A stretch of DNA of 42,092 nt from an uncultured Gammaproteobacteria bacterium (GCA_913058195.1 CAJXPP010000002.1:1-42092); one strand, 5' to 3'; shown: positions 26,162 through 35,116, numbered from the stretch's first letter. Notes: generated from the sequence alone by a model not told the origin. Translations and numbers: made by a program.

Positions 26162-28597
26162 ATGAGAACTTATAGCAACTCAATAGTAATTCAGTTTGAT
26201 AATTCAGGAACCGGCAACGCTGGATCTGGTAAGCCTGTTACGGTTTTTGAAGCAGGCACAACAACAAAGGCGCTACTGTTTGACAATGGTCTAAACGCAC
26301 TTAACAACCCAGTGCAGGCTGATGATTCTGGTAATTACACATTTACCGTTAATGATGGCACTTATGACATATACATAGACTACGGACTGCCAACGCAAAC
26401 AGCTATACTTAACGAGCAAATAGCTAACACTGTAGATAATCCGCCTCTTTCGCCTGGAGACTTAGTTGTTGCTTTCGACACACTTGAAGAAGCCGTTAAC
26501 GAAACAAACCCACTAAAGATGTTTATTGGTGCGGCGTTAAACTTAAGGGAACCCGTTGTAGGTAGCGGCCTCGGCTCTATGTGGGACGTTGTTGACTCTA
26601 GCACCGTTCAAGTTAACGGGCGTGACGTACTTTTAATAGACGGAATACCCTCTTTAGCGATGGTTAAGCGCAAAACTTGGAATTCGTCAAGTAATGGTAT
26701 AAAAGTAACCCGCGCAAACAATAAAAAGCATTACGGATGGGGTTCTACTGCTATCTTACCTGATGGTCGCTGGATGCAGATTTTTCGAGCTAGTTCCACT
26801 CATGCCACTGAAAACGGTGCGCAAGTACTAGTACACTTTAGCAATGATGAAGGTTCTACTTGGTATGGTGAATACGAGGTATATAGCCAGCCAACATCGG
26901 ATGCTAGGCCGGATGCTTTATGGGTAATGGCTAATGGCAGAATAGGGTTTATGTTGAACAGGGCCACTTCGCCTGCGCTAAGTCCACACTACTCACCGTT
27001 ATTTATGTATACAGATAACAATGGTGCTACTTGGAATAGTGTTGTAGTTACTATGCCATCCCCTTACACATTTCAGGCTGCTGGCGGCATGACAGAGTTC
27101 CCTACTTCCCAAGGTGGCGATGACACTAACGGCTTTATAACTTTCGGTTTTGCTAGCGCTGGACAGCTAGACGCGCTAACAACCGTAGACAATGGGGCAA
27201 GCTGGAGTATAGTTGACGATATAAACGGAGTAGGTGCTTTTGCGGACAGCTTGTCAGAGACTTGTTACGCGAGAATAGGTGATAGTGATAGATGGTTAAT
27301 ATATTCAAGAGCTAAGAAAGATGGCGATTGGACTGATCAATCAGTAGTGTTTGCAACAACTAATTTGCTTGATTGGGGTACTCCTATTTTGAGTGGTGTT
27401 CTAAACAAAGGCACGCCACCCGCGATGGCTTATAACTCAAGGAAAGGTACTATAGATTTGTATGTAGTTGCGCGAGGCGGCAAGGACTTATACGACTATG
27501 ATAATGCTTTATTAGTTGCCTCAGAAGATGCTGAAGTATTGTGGGCGGCATCAGGTGCGTACACTGGTTACCCTGCTAGAGTCGCGGAGTTGCCAAACTG
27601 GTTTACAGGTTATTTAAAACCGTTCAGATCTGGCAGCGCATATTACTTCACCATGATGTTTGGCGAAAACCCTACCTCATCAAATGGTAGTACGAGTGCT
27701 GTAGCTGTTTTGAGTGATGTGCCAACCAATTCAAAAGATGCTGCAACAATCTCAAAGATAACTAATAACTATATTGAGTGCTCAAATATAAAAGTTATAG
27801 CCGAGTCAAACGTAACAACTGAGGCCGCAATAACTCTTAATAATAACGCGGAGAATATAAGTGCTAGATATGGAGGATACGAGGACAGACATACAACGCC
27901 TGCAATAGAATACCTATCTTATTTCTCTGACGACTACAGACAAGATGTGCAAGGTGATTTTACAATAGATACGGGCGGCGAGTTATGGTTAAGTCCACAA
28001 AATATAATACTTGGAGCTACTAATAACACAGAAGGCATGTCCGCTGCGGTGCACTTAGGTGTTGCTAGCTCTAGCTCACCATCACTAATAAGTCACGCTG
28101 TTGGCACGTCTAATGCAAGAACACATATAACCTTTACCAATCCGAATGGTATTATAGGTAGTATTGTTGGTTCTGGCTCAGCAACGGCTTACAATACATC
28201 ATCTGACCCACGATTGAAAACTGAGTTTACTGATTTATCTTATGACGAAGCGCGAAGTGTTATAAATAACTTGTATGATTGCACGGGCAAATTCCAGTTT
28301 AAGGGTGACTTAGATGTCGATGTTGTTGGCTTCAATGCCCATAAGGTTATTGATATTCAAGGTCTTGGTTCTGAAATAGGCACAGAAGGTAATGGCTCTA
28401 GAGACAAGGCGATTGGTGAAGTGGTTGGCCTTAACGAGCTAGGTGAAGAATTAAAAGTATCGCCTGCTAGTGTAGACCAATCAAAAGCAGTTCCTTACCT
28501 ATTGTTAGCAGTAAAAACGCTGATGGATAAAGACGCTGAAAAGGATGCGCTTATAGCTGAGTTAACTGGCAGAATTGAAACGCTAGAGGGCAATTAA
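26162..28597 (+). CDS. Tail fibre with BNR/sialidase-like repeats and C-terminal S74 intramolecular chaperone
   Basis: Asp-box motifs SNDEGSTWYG, TDNNGATWNS, VDNGASWSI; S74 motif SDPRLKTEFTDL...VVGFNAHKV. Confidence 0.85.
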   Translation: MRTYSNSIVIQFDNSGTGNAGSGKPVTVFEAGTTTKALLFDNGLNALNNPVQADDSGNYTFTVNDGTYDIYIDYGLPTQTAILNEQIANTVDNPPLSPGDLVVAFDTLEEAVNETNPLKMFIGAALNLREPVVGSGLGSMWDVVDSSTVQVNGRDVLLIDGIPSLAMVKRKTWNSSSNGIKVTRANNKKHYGWGSTAILPDGRWMQIFRASSTHATENGAQVLVHFSNDEGSTWYGEYEVYSQPTSDARPDALWVMANGRIGFMLNRATSPALSPHYSPLFMYTDNNGATWNSVVVTMPSPYTFQAAGGMTEFPTSQGGDDTNGFITFGFASAGQLDALTTVDNGASWSIVDDINGVGAFADSLSETCYARIGDSDRWLIYSRAKKDGDWTDQSVVFATTNLLDWGTPILSGVLNKGTPPAMAYNSRKGTIDLYVVARGGKDLYDYDNALLVASEDAEVLWAASGAYTGYPARVAELPNWFTGYLKPFRSGSAYYFTMMFGENPTSSNGSTSAVAVLSDVPTNSKDAATISKITNNYIECSNIKVIAESNVTTEAAITLNNNAENISARYGGYEDRHTTPAIEYLSYFSDDYRQDVQGDFTIDTGGELWLSPQNIILGATNNTEGMSAAVHLGVASSSSPSLISHAVGTSNARTHITFTNPNGIIGSIVGSGSATAYNTSSDPRLKTEFTDLSYDEARSVINNLYDCTGKFQFKGDLDVDVVGFNAHKVIDIQGLGSEIGTEGNGSRDKAIGEVVGLNELGEELKVSPASVDQSKAVPYLLLAVKTLMDKDAEKDALIAELTGRIETLEGN

Positions 28598-28643
28598 GGT
28601 AATAACAGCTTCACTTGATGTTAATTATTTTCCCATAAAAGCT

Positions 28644-28675
28644 AGCGCGCTTGTTAGATGCGCGCTTTGTTCTTT
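28644..28675. terminator. Terminator-like hairpin between convergent operons
   Basis: AGCGCGC-TTGTTAGAT-GCGCGCT then TTGTTCTTTTT. Confidence 0.75.
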
Positions 28676-28767
28676 TTAAGCACTAGGCGTTAACCCTTCA
28701 GCCCTTAATAGTTCCCTATACCTTTTGATTTCGTTTTCGATGTCTTGAGTTGTAGGGAATTGCTCTT

Positions 28768-29160
28768 TTAGTACTGAATTATTTCCGCTTCGACTCTTGG
28801 TTTTTCTTTGTCTACCCCTCCGTAAGCTTGTGTGCTGCATATTATAAAATTAACATTATCATCTTCGATCAATCCTACCTCTGATAATGCATCTTGGAAA
28901 AACTTGATTACACACACGGTAAAGTTATCCAGGTCTGTACCCTTTCTTGCTGCGTAGTACGTGTACTTTATTTTTAATTGCCCGTCAATCTTGTCAAATT
29001 GACTTAATTGATCTTCAATCATGGCTTTAAATTTTTTCTTTGCTGACCCGTATGTTCTGAAGTGGCACGCTCTAGACCAGTTAAATGTTATAGCGCAATT
29101 AGCATTGTTCTTCGTCTTTTTTATTACGCCATATATAGGTAATATAAACTTATAACTCAT
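28768..29160 (-). CDS. rusA: RusA-like Holliday junction resolvase
   Basis: YYAARKGTDLDNFTVCVIKFFQDALSEVGLIEDDNVNFI. Confidence 0.85.
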   Translation of the reverse strand: MSYKFILPIYGVIKKTKNNANCAITFNWSRACHFRTYGSAKKKFKAMIEDQLSQFDKIDGQLKIKYTYYAARKGTDLDNFTVCVIKFFQDALSEVGLIEDDNVNFIICSTQAYGGVDKEKPRVEAEIIQY

Positions 29161-29450
29161 ACAATCACCAACAACCCTTTATCAATTAATTTCATTTGTG
29201 TTCTTTCTAGTGCATACAGTTTCGCATTATCAACCATCTCATATCCGTACAGTGCCGGCGCTCTGCCGTCAATAACGTCATGGCAATTAGAGCAAGCGTA
29301 TACGGCGAAATGATCACTACATTTATAACCCATCCCTCTGTTCTTTCCAATATGGCAAAGTACAACGGTTTCATTGCTCGAACAATCACCTAGAAGTAAA
29401 GTGCAATCCTCACCTCTTGCTGATTTAGTTATCTTTGTTTCTTTAGCCAC
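29157..29450 (-). CDS. DUF1364 putative nuclease
   Basis: ARGEDCTLLLGDCSSNETVVLCHIG...GMGYKCSDHFAVYACSNCHDVIDGR; GTG start. Confidence 0.8.
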   Translation of the reverse strand: MAKETKITKSARGEDCTLLLGDCSSNETVVLCHIGKNRGMGYKCSDHFAVYACSNCHDVIDGRAPALYGYEMVDNAKLYALERTQMKLIDKGLLVIV

Positions 29451-29562
29451 AATTACAAACCCCCTCAATTAAATAATAAACACTAAACACTATAGGTGCG
29501 CATAGTAAAATCAAACCTACAACAGATAAAAGCCAGTGCTTTAAATTTGGTGTAATACTCAT
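29443..29562 (-). CDS. 39-aa single-TM hypothetical protein MSITPNLKHWLLSVVGLILLCAPIVFSVYYLIEGVCNCG
   Basis: GAGGAGGG SD upstream; follows attC-like element 6. Confidence 0.6.
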   Translation of the reverse strand: MSITPNLKHWLLSVVGLILLCAPIVFSVYYLIEGVCNCG

Positions 29563-29573
29563 AAACCCTCCTC

Positions 29574-29625
29574 ACATAACCTTCACTAACAAGGACGCTC
29601 CGCGCCTTGTAGTTTTCAGTTATAT
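29574..29625 (-). repeat. attC-like element 6
   Basis: On minus strand: ATATAAC...GTTATGT; L'' ACT-ACAAGG vs rc(L') ACTAACAAGG (extra A on L'). Confidence 0.5.
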
Positions 29626-29627
29626 TA

Positions 29628-29819
29628 CTAAAAAGGCTTTAACCCTGTTTTATCAGTAAATTCGTTCATCTCATCAAGATACAAGCTCGTCAAGTTAGGG
29701 TTTTCTTTCATCGCTTTTTCTATACTTTTTTTGTGGCACTTTTTATGTATTGGACTAAAGCTAATATTGCTTTGCTGTCCGAACCATATCAATTTATTAC
29801 ACTTACAGCATTTCTTCAT
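29628..29819 (-). CDS. Hypothetical Cys-rich protein (CCKCNK...)
   Basis: 63-aa ORF with SD GGAGATT upstream. Confidence 0.65.
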   Translation of the reverse strand: MKKCCKCNKLIWFGQQSNISFSPIHKKCHKKSIEKAMKENPNLTSLYLDEMNEFTDKTGLKPF

Positions 29820-29838
29820 CGTTCAATCTCCTATCGTA

Positions 29839-29898
29839 ATATAACAAGGCAATCAAGCGCGATTTCGCAAGCTCAACACCTTATTACTATGGTTATCT
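29839..29898 (-). repeat. Intercistronic hairpin, weakly attC-like
   Basis: ATAAC/GTTAT ends; stop codon of NinB-like gene inside the ATAAC; asymmetric spacer. Confidence 0.35.
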
Positions 29899-30336
29899 CT
29901 CATACTCTAAAGCCAAACCCTGTTGACCAAAAAAGTATTGTAAATCATCCCGCAACTTATTGTGCATCGGCGTTGTAAATAGCCGCGTTACAGGTATCTT
30001 GTCCATTAATTCAAGCTGTCGCTCATAATCAAGATTAAAGAAACCGTTTGATTCCATACCATCACGAACAACAAAGCCAAAGTCTTTATTGCTAAATAAG
30101 ATAGGCAGGCCAAAAGTTAATTTAACATACCTGGTAGCCTCGTTAATCGTTAAAGCCATGTGGTCTGATATTGGACCGTACCAAGATTGATAAACAGAGT
30201 TAGCAGGATTAGACCGCTTATTTTCTCGCTTGGTTATATTTAAAAAATAACCTTGAGACGGATTACTAGCTATAAGCGCGTCAATCTGCTTATAAACTTC
30301 CGCTTTAGTTGTTAGTGATAGTCTTACGTTTTTCAT
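29893..30336 (-). CDS. ninB: NinB-like recombination protein (lambda Orf family)
   Basis: RSNPANSVYQSWYGPISDHMALTINEATRYVKLTFGLP; position in nin-like operon. Confidence 0.65.
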   Translation of the reverse strand: MKNVRLSLTTKAEVYKQIDALIASNPSQGYFLNITKRENKRSNPANSVYQSWYGPISDHMALTINEATRYVKLTFGLPILFSNKDFGFVVRDGMESNGFFNLDYERQLELMDKIPVTRLFTTPMHNKLRDDLQYFFGQQGLALEYER

Positions 30337-30350
30337 ATTCCTCCCTCTAA

Positions 30351-30740
30351 TCATTCGCCTTCAACGTAATTAAAGGTTGTTGTGCCGCCAAGCCCCTTAG
30401 ATGTTGTTCTTGTTATTACTCCGTCATTTTCTAGCAATCTAGCACAACGGAAAACTTCACCCTTACATATACCGGCCTTTAATTGCAAATCTAAAGAAGT
30501 TAGAACTTTAAACTTTTTAATAACAAACTCAGTTTTTTGTATATTGCTTAAGCCTTTAAGCTCAGCAGGTGTATCAATAGGCTTTTTGGCTGTTTTCTTG
30601 TTAATAGTTCCTGGTAAAATATCGCTCTTTTGTCGCGATGGTATAACGTTAATTTTATTGCCTGCTTTAACGAATGCCTCACAATCTGCTAGGCATCTTT
30701 CGTGCTCTGCGTTTGCTTCTGCTGTTGTATTGCTCATCAC
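30351..30740 (-). CDS. Hypothetical protein with winged-helix-like C-terminus
   Basis: LDLQLKAGICKGEVFRCARLLENDGVITRTTSKGLGGTTTF. Confidence 0.55.
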   Translation of the reverse strand: MMSNTTAEANAEHERCLADCEAFVKAGNKINVIPSRQKSDILPGTINKKTAKKPIDTPAELKGLSNIQKTEFVIKKFKVLTSLDLQLKAGICKGEVFRCARLLENDGVITRTTSKGLGGTTTFNYVEGE

Positions 30741-30847
30741 TCTTTACCCTTATTTAATTCTTGAATGTCTTGGCGGCTTTCTAGTAACTCTAATTCTTTT
30801 GCTTCTTGTTCGCGATCTTCTTCTCGCTGTTCATTGTAATAACTCAT
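30737..30847 (-). CDS. 36-aa charged protein MSYYNEQREEDREQEAKELELLESRQDIQELNKGKE
   Basis: ATGA-type overlap with 30740. Confidence 0.5.
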   Translation of the reverse strand: MSYYNEQREEDREQEAKELELLESRQDIQELNKGKE

Positions 30848-30849
30848 GA

Positions 30850-31437
30850 TTATTCCTTGTTATTTATAGTTATTGAGTTAGGTGCTTCATTACCAAATAC
30901 ATCCCAGCCTTGAGCACTTTCGCGAGCAAACATTTCAAGCCTTGGTAAATCTCCGCATAAATCGATTATCAAATCCCTGACTTGTGTGGGTTTTCTTGAG
31001 TGCACGAGTGCTTTGCCTTCGAATTGAATTTGCTCATCCGCATTAAATACAGCTCTTACACCGTGTGATACAGGCTTAAATTTACCTTTAGTTGCAATAA
31101 TTACAGATTCACTACCAGCTCTAGTGTAAAACCCCATACCAAAGTGAGGCTTGTTTTTCTGTGTAAGTTTGTTCCACACAAAGCCATTCATGTTTTTAAT
31201 GGTAAAGCCCCAAGCATGAACCAGATCGATAGCCTCTTGCGGCATCGCGCCAACGTACCACATAAATAAAATAGCGTTATCGGCAGCTAAAGAATCAACA
31301 TCCATATTCATCAGGCCTTTAATGCCAGTGGTTAAATATTGATGCGCCGCACCTGACTTCATTGAACCGCCAGTTTTCTTGTTGCTGAATTGCCATGGTG
31401 GATCAGCGTATATAATTTCGTATTTTTTATCATTCAT
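30850..31437 (-). CDS. MT-A70 family adenine-specific methyltransferase
   Basis: IIYADPPWQF catalytic DPPW; MT-A70-type C-terminus RKPTQVRDLI. Confidence 0.9.
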   Translation of the reverse strand: MNDKKYEIIYADPPWQFSNKKTGGSMKSGAAHQYLTTGIKGLMNMDVDSLAADNAILFMWYVGAMPQEAIDLVHAWGFTIKNMNGFVWNKLTQKNKPHFGMGFYTRAGSESVIIATKGKFKPVSHGVRAVFNADEQIQFEGKALVHSRKPTQVRDLIIDLCGDLPRLEMFARESAQGWDVFGNEAPNSITINNKE

Positions 31438-31459
31438 TCTCTCTATCCTCTTTATAGTG

Positions 31460-31852
31460 CTATTGGTTGGTTAACTTGCGTCCGACTCGAGTAATCGCGC
31501 CTCTAATTTGACCTAGTTTAGTTCCGATAAATCCCATCTCTATCTTAAGCTTTCTTGCCTTGATGCAGGATTCGCAACCGTACATATGCAACACTTCGTC
31601 ATAACCATAACCGCCATCATTATCACGATTTAATATCTTTACTGCTTCATACGCATGATTACCACAAGTGCCGTAAATAATATCTTCATTGCTTAGCTTG
31701 TCTTTACCGCTAAAAACTTCCTCGAATGCTTCGCTATATTTGTGATTAGATAACTCAGCGCCAATCTTGCGCTTTAAGTCGCTTTTTAAATCTGCGTATT
31801 TTGCGTGCTTAACAACAAGGCTCTCTATACTCATACTATCTCCTATTGCCAT
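31460..31852 (-). CDS. Hypothetical protein
   Basis: 130-aa ORF in same operon. Confidence 0.6.
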   Translation of the reverse strand: MAIGDSMSIESLVVKHAKYADLKSDLKRKIGAELSNHKYSEAFEEVFSGKDKLSNEDIIYGTCGNHAYEAVKILNRDNDGGYGYDEVLHMYGCESCIKARKLKIEMGFIGTKLGQIRGAITRVGRKLTNQ

Positions 31853-31883
31853 AAGGCTTTAAACGCTATGCGCTATGTGTTGG

Positions 31884-32096
31884 TTAAACTTCTGTAATGT
31901 CGAGTCGTAATAATATACGCTCAATTTCATCTACACTACCAAACTCCCATTTGACCTCGTTGCACTCTTCGTTATTCATGGCGTCAAAAATAAAGTACAA
32001 ATTAAATATTCCTGACTTTTCGCTAATTGACGGATATATCTGGGTTACTTTGTCCAAGTTTACAATTGAACCATTTTTGCTATTTCTAATTATCAT
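31884..32096 (-). CDS. Hypothetical protein
   Basis: 70-aa ORF in same operon. Confidence 0.55.
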   Translation of the reverse strand: MIIRNSKNGSIVNLDKVTQIYPSISEKSGIFNLYFIFDAMNNEECNEVKWEFGSVDEIERILLRLDITEV

Positions 32097-32157
32097 CGTA
32101 TTCCCTCTTGCTTGTTAAGTTGAGCAACCATTGCGCTGCAACAGTTGCTAGTGGGTG

Positions 32158-32538
32158 TTAGTGCTCTAAATACACGCCAGTAGCCAAGCACCCAAACCGT
32201 TGATCATTGTCGATTTCACTTGTTTTAATTATTCCGTGTTCATCGTTAGATATTGACCCTGCCATGAACTCATCAACCAAAAATGGGAGCAACCACAAAG
32301 GGATCAGTAATAAGTCGCTGCCCTCATCCCATTTATTAAATCCTAGTGTTTCGGCTTCGGCTACTGTTAGTTCGTTAGGGTTTATTTTAAAGAACCCGTC
32401 CATTGACTTGATCTTATCTGGGTAACCTCTAATTTCAGATAATGCGAAGCCATCTTCCCAGTTAATATACGTGTAAATTTCAGCCGCCTTACCTGCAACC
32501 ATGTCTTTTAATTTTACAGCTAGTTCAAAGTTGTTCAT
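32158..32538 (-). CDS. Hypothetical protein
   Basis: Internal ATG (MNNFELAVKLKDM) with AGAGAG SD. Confidence 0.6.
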   Translation of the reverse strand: MNNFELAVKLKDMVAGKAAEIYTYINWEDGFALSEIRGYPDKIKSMDGFFKINPNELTVAEAETLGFNKWDEGSDLLLIPLWLLPFLVDEFMAGSISNDEHGIIKTSEIDNDQRFGCLATGVYLEH

Positions 32539-32598
32539 TTTATTCTCTCTATTGGTTAGTTGTATTTTGTAACTGAGACTAACTTTAATATACAAAAC

Positions 32599-32627
32599 TT
32601 GACATTGCAAATAAAATTTAATAATAT
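32599..32627 (+). promoter_or_regulatory. Sigma70-like promoter for the Arc-like gene
   Basis: TTGACA - 17 nt - TAATAT. Confidence 0.75.
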
Positions 32628-32656
32628 TTGTTAAACAATAAACGAAAGGAAATATC

Positions 32657-32791
32657 ATGGCTAAAAAAGTTCAACCGTTAAACCTAGATGAAGAGGTTAT
32701 TAAGCTATTAAAGGCTGAGTCAGAGAATAATGACCGCTCAATGTCTGCAGAAGCTAACAGAATATTAAAAAACTGGTTGCGTAAAAAGTAA
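32657..32791 (+). CDS. Arc-like ribbon-helix-helix regulator, 44 aa
   Basis: MAKKVQPLNLDEEVIKLLKAESENNDRSMSAEANRILKNWLRKK. Confidence 0.8.
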   Translation: MAKKVQPLNLDEEVIKLLKAESENNDRSMSAEANRILKNWLRKK

Positions 32792-32841
32792 ATAAGTATT
32801 AATATTAATTTGTTGTTTGGCGTCGATTCCAAATAATAGAT

Positions 32842-32912
32842 AAGGTTTAGTAGGTATTTCTGGGGTTATTAAGTTAACCCAATCGACCAGATGTACCCAC
32901 TAAGCCTTTTTT
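32842..32912 (+). terminator. Extended stem-loop followed by T-tract
   Basis: AAGGTTTAGTAGGTA / TACCCACTAAGCCTT with inner CTGG/CCAG and GGGTTA-type/TTAACCC stems, then TTTTTT. Confidence 0.75.
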
Positions 32913-33350
32913 ATTGCCTACGATTTCAACAACTCGATTATATCTTTATGCGTCACGGTTTCGACTGTCCCGGTTCGAGTGTAATTTAAAGTGTTAGAAT
33001 GTGCGCCCACAACACAACTGAGTTTTTAGTTAATTATAGGGGCTGGACTGCTAAACAGGCAGGAATGATTAACCGAGCTATTAACTGTTTAAAATAATGG
33101 CTTATGAGTTCTCTACGGAGATAGGTACAAGAATCAATTATGTGAGTCCTCGCCGGGCATTAATGGTTTAACTCATAGTAACCTGAGTGAATTATTTGTT
33201 TAATTCTCCTTTGGGTTTTCTATGAATTTTACTAAAGAAACTTGTACAGAATAAGTAATTAGTTAGATTAATACTCTACAGAGTTTATACAACTATTACA
33301 GTCTTACATAAATCCGAATACCGGTGTAAGGCTTACAATTTGGAGGTTAT

Positions 33351-33590
33351 ATGTTGCCAAAGCATCACTATAGCGCAAAAGATAGCGCTACATTTAATGA
33401 TAGTGAGTGGATAGGTGGTCAGATAGATCAGTTGCCTATCTCTATGCAAAAGAAAGTGGCGGTTAAGTATAGTGATATATATTTAAAGCTAACTACTGAA
33501 GAAGATAAAAAAGCACGATACAGGGCCAATACATGGCTAAGAAAAACTGTTGATAAAAACAAAGTTACTAACAAGGTAGGGCTATTTTAA
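33351..33590 (+). CDS. Hypothetical protein upstream of helicase
   Basis: 79-aa ORF with TTGGAGG SD. Confidence 0.65.
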   Translation: MLPKHHYSAKDSATFNDSEWIGGQIDQLPISMQKKVAVKYSDIYLKLTTEEDKKARYRANTWLRKTVDKNKVTNKVGLF

Positions 33591-35116
33591 TGTTATATGA
33601 ATTAAGACCACATCAGCAAACAGCTTTAAACGAATTAAGAATTTCTTTTAGCCAAGGTAAAAAGCGCCCTATGCTTTACGCTTCGGTTGGTTATGGTAAG
33701 ACGGTTGTAGCTGCTCACATTGTTACAGGCGTACTTGATAAAGGTAAAAAGGTTTTATTTGTTGCGCCTTATACTGCGTTAATAAATCAAACGGCACGTT
33801 CTTTTATGGACCAAGGCATACCACAGCCGGGAATAATGCAAGCCGATCACCCGTGGACCAACCCGGGCAAAAGATTACAAATTGCATCAGTGCAGACTTT
33901 GGCCAGAAGAACTATACCTGAGGTTGATTTGATTATAGTTGATGAGGCGCACCTGCAGTACTCAGTTATTTGCAAGTTAATGGATGAGACAGATATACCG
34001 GTAATAGGTTTAAGTGGTTCGCCTTTCTCGAAGGGGTTAGGTAAGTATTACGATAATTTAATACAAACTACTTCTATGCGTGAATTGATTGATCAAGGCT
34101 TTCTTTCTGACTATGTTGCGTACTCGCATGATAAGCCAAACTTAACCGGCATAAAAACCGTTGCCGGTGATTATCACGAAGGGCAATTAGGCGATCGTAT
34201 GAGCGATCCTAAGCTTGTTGGTTGTATTATTGATACATGGTTAAAGAATGGCGAGAACAGGCCTACAATTTGCTTCTGTGTAAACGTTGCTCATGCTGAA
34301 TTTATAGGGTCTGAATTTGAAAAGGTAAATATTACAAATGTAGTGATCACCGGTAAAACACCGATAGAGGAGAGAGAAATTTATTTCTCTCAATTCAAGA
34401 AAGGAAATATAAAAGTATTGGTTAATGTTGGAACGTTGGTGGCTGGGTTTGATTCAGATGTAAGGTGTATTATAGATGCAGCTCCGACTAAGTCAGATAT
34501 TAGACACGTACAAAAGCTTGGCAGAGGCTTGAGAACTGCAAAAGGCAAAGATCATTTAATTATATTAGATCATGCAGGCAATTTAGTTAACTTGGGTTTT
34601 CCTGATGATATAGGAATAGATAAACTTGATACTGGCAACAAACAGGAAGCTGCAGAGCGAAAAGAAAAGCAAGCCAAAGAGAAGAAAGAAAAAGAACCGA
34701 AGGAATGCGGAAAGTGTCACCACATGAAGAAGGCAGATGAGCACGAATGCTCAAAGTGCGGCTTTACTCCTAAGTTTATTGAAAACGTAGAGGTGGCTGA
34801 TGGTGAGTTAACATCAATTAAAACATCTAATAAATTCACTAAGGATGACAAACAGCGTATATGGTCAGAAATAAAAGGCTATCAACGAGAGCGCACATTA
34901 TCCGGGAAAAACCTAACTGATGGTTGGTGCTCGCATTTGTATAAAGATATGGTTGGAGTATGGCCAAGAGGACTAAGAGACGCTGCAGCTCAACCAGGCG
35001 AACAAGTGAGAGGGTTTATAAAACACAAGGCTATTGCATGGGCCAAGAGTAAAAATAAAATGAAAGACAGAGCTAAACATTCTGAATGGCTCGAAAGAAG
35101 ACAAAATATAGCTTGA
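33590..35116 (+). CDS. DEAD/DEAH-box superfamily II helicase
   Basis: SVGYGKTVVAA Walker A, VDEAH Walker B, QKLGRGLR motif VI, CxxC zinc motif. Confidence 0.9.
   Translation: MLYELRPHQQTALNELRISFSQGKKRPMLYASVGYGKTVVAAHIVTGVLDKGKKVLFVAPYTALINQTARSFMDQGIPQPGIMQADHPWTNPGKRLQIASVQTLARRTIPEVDLIIVDEAHLQYSVICKLMDETDIPVIGLSGSPFSKGLGKYYDNLIQTTSMRELIDQGFLSDYVAYSHDKPNLTGIKTVAGDYHEGQLGDRMSDPKLVGCIIDTWLKNGENRPTICFCVNVAHAEFIGSEFEKVNITNVVITGKTPIEEREIYFSQFKKGNIKVLVNVGTLVAGFDSDVRCIIDAAPTKSDIRHVQKLGRGLRTAKGKDHLIILDHAGNLVNLGFPDDIGIDKLDTGNKQEAAERKEKQAKEKKEKEPKECGKCHHMKKADEHECSKCGFTPKFIENVEVADGELTSIKTSNKFTKDDKQRIWSEIKGYQRERTLSGKNLTDGWCSHLYKDMVGVWPRGLRDAAAQPGEQVRGFIKHKAIAWAKSKNKMKDRAKHSEWLERRQNIA

Noticed and set aside
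32106-32160. AGCAAC...GTTGCT hairpin with stop TAA in CACTAAC downstream of ORF 32158
   Set aside because: Resembles attC elements in having a stop in TAAC, but lacks a terminal GTT box pairing with it and L'-side extra bases.
32951-32995. tRNA-like GGTTCGAGTGTAATTT and CACGGTTTCGACTGTCCCGG
   Set aside because: Only a T-arm-like string; no acceptor or anticodon arm could be assembled, so neither a tRNA nor an att core is supported.
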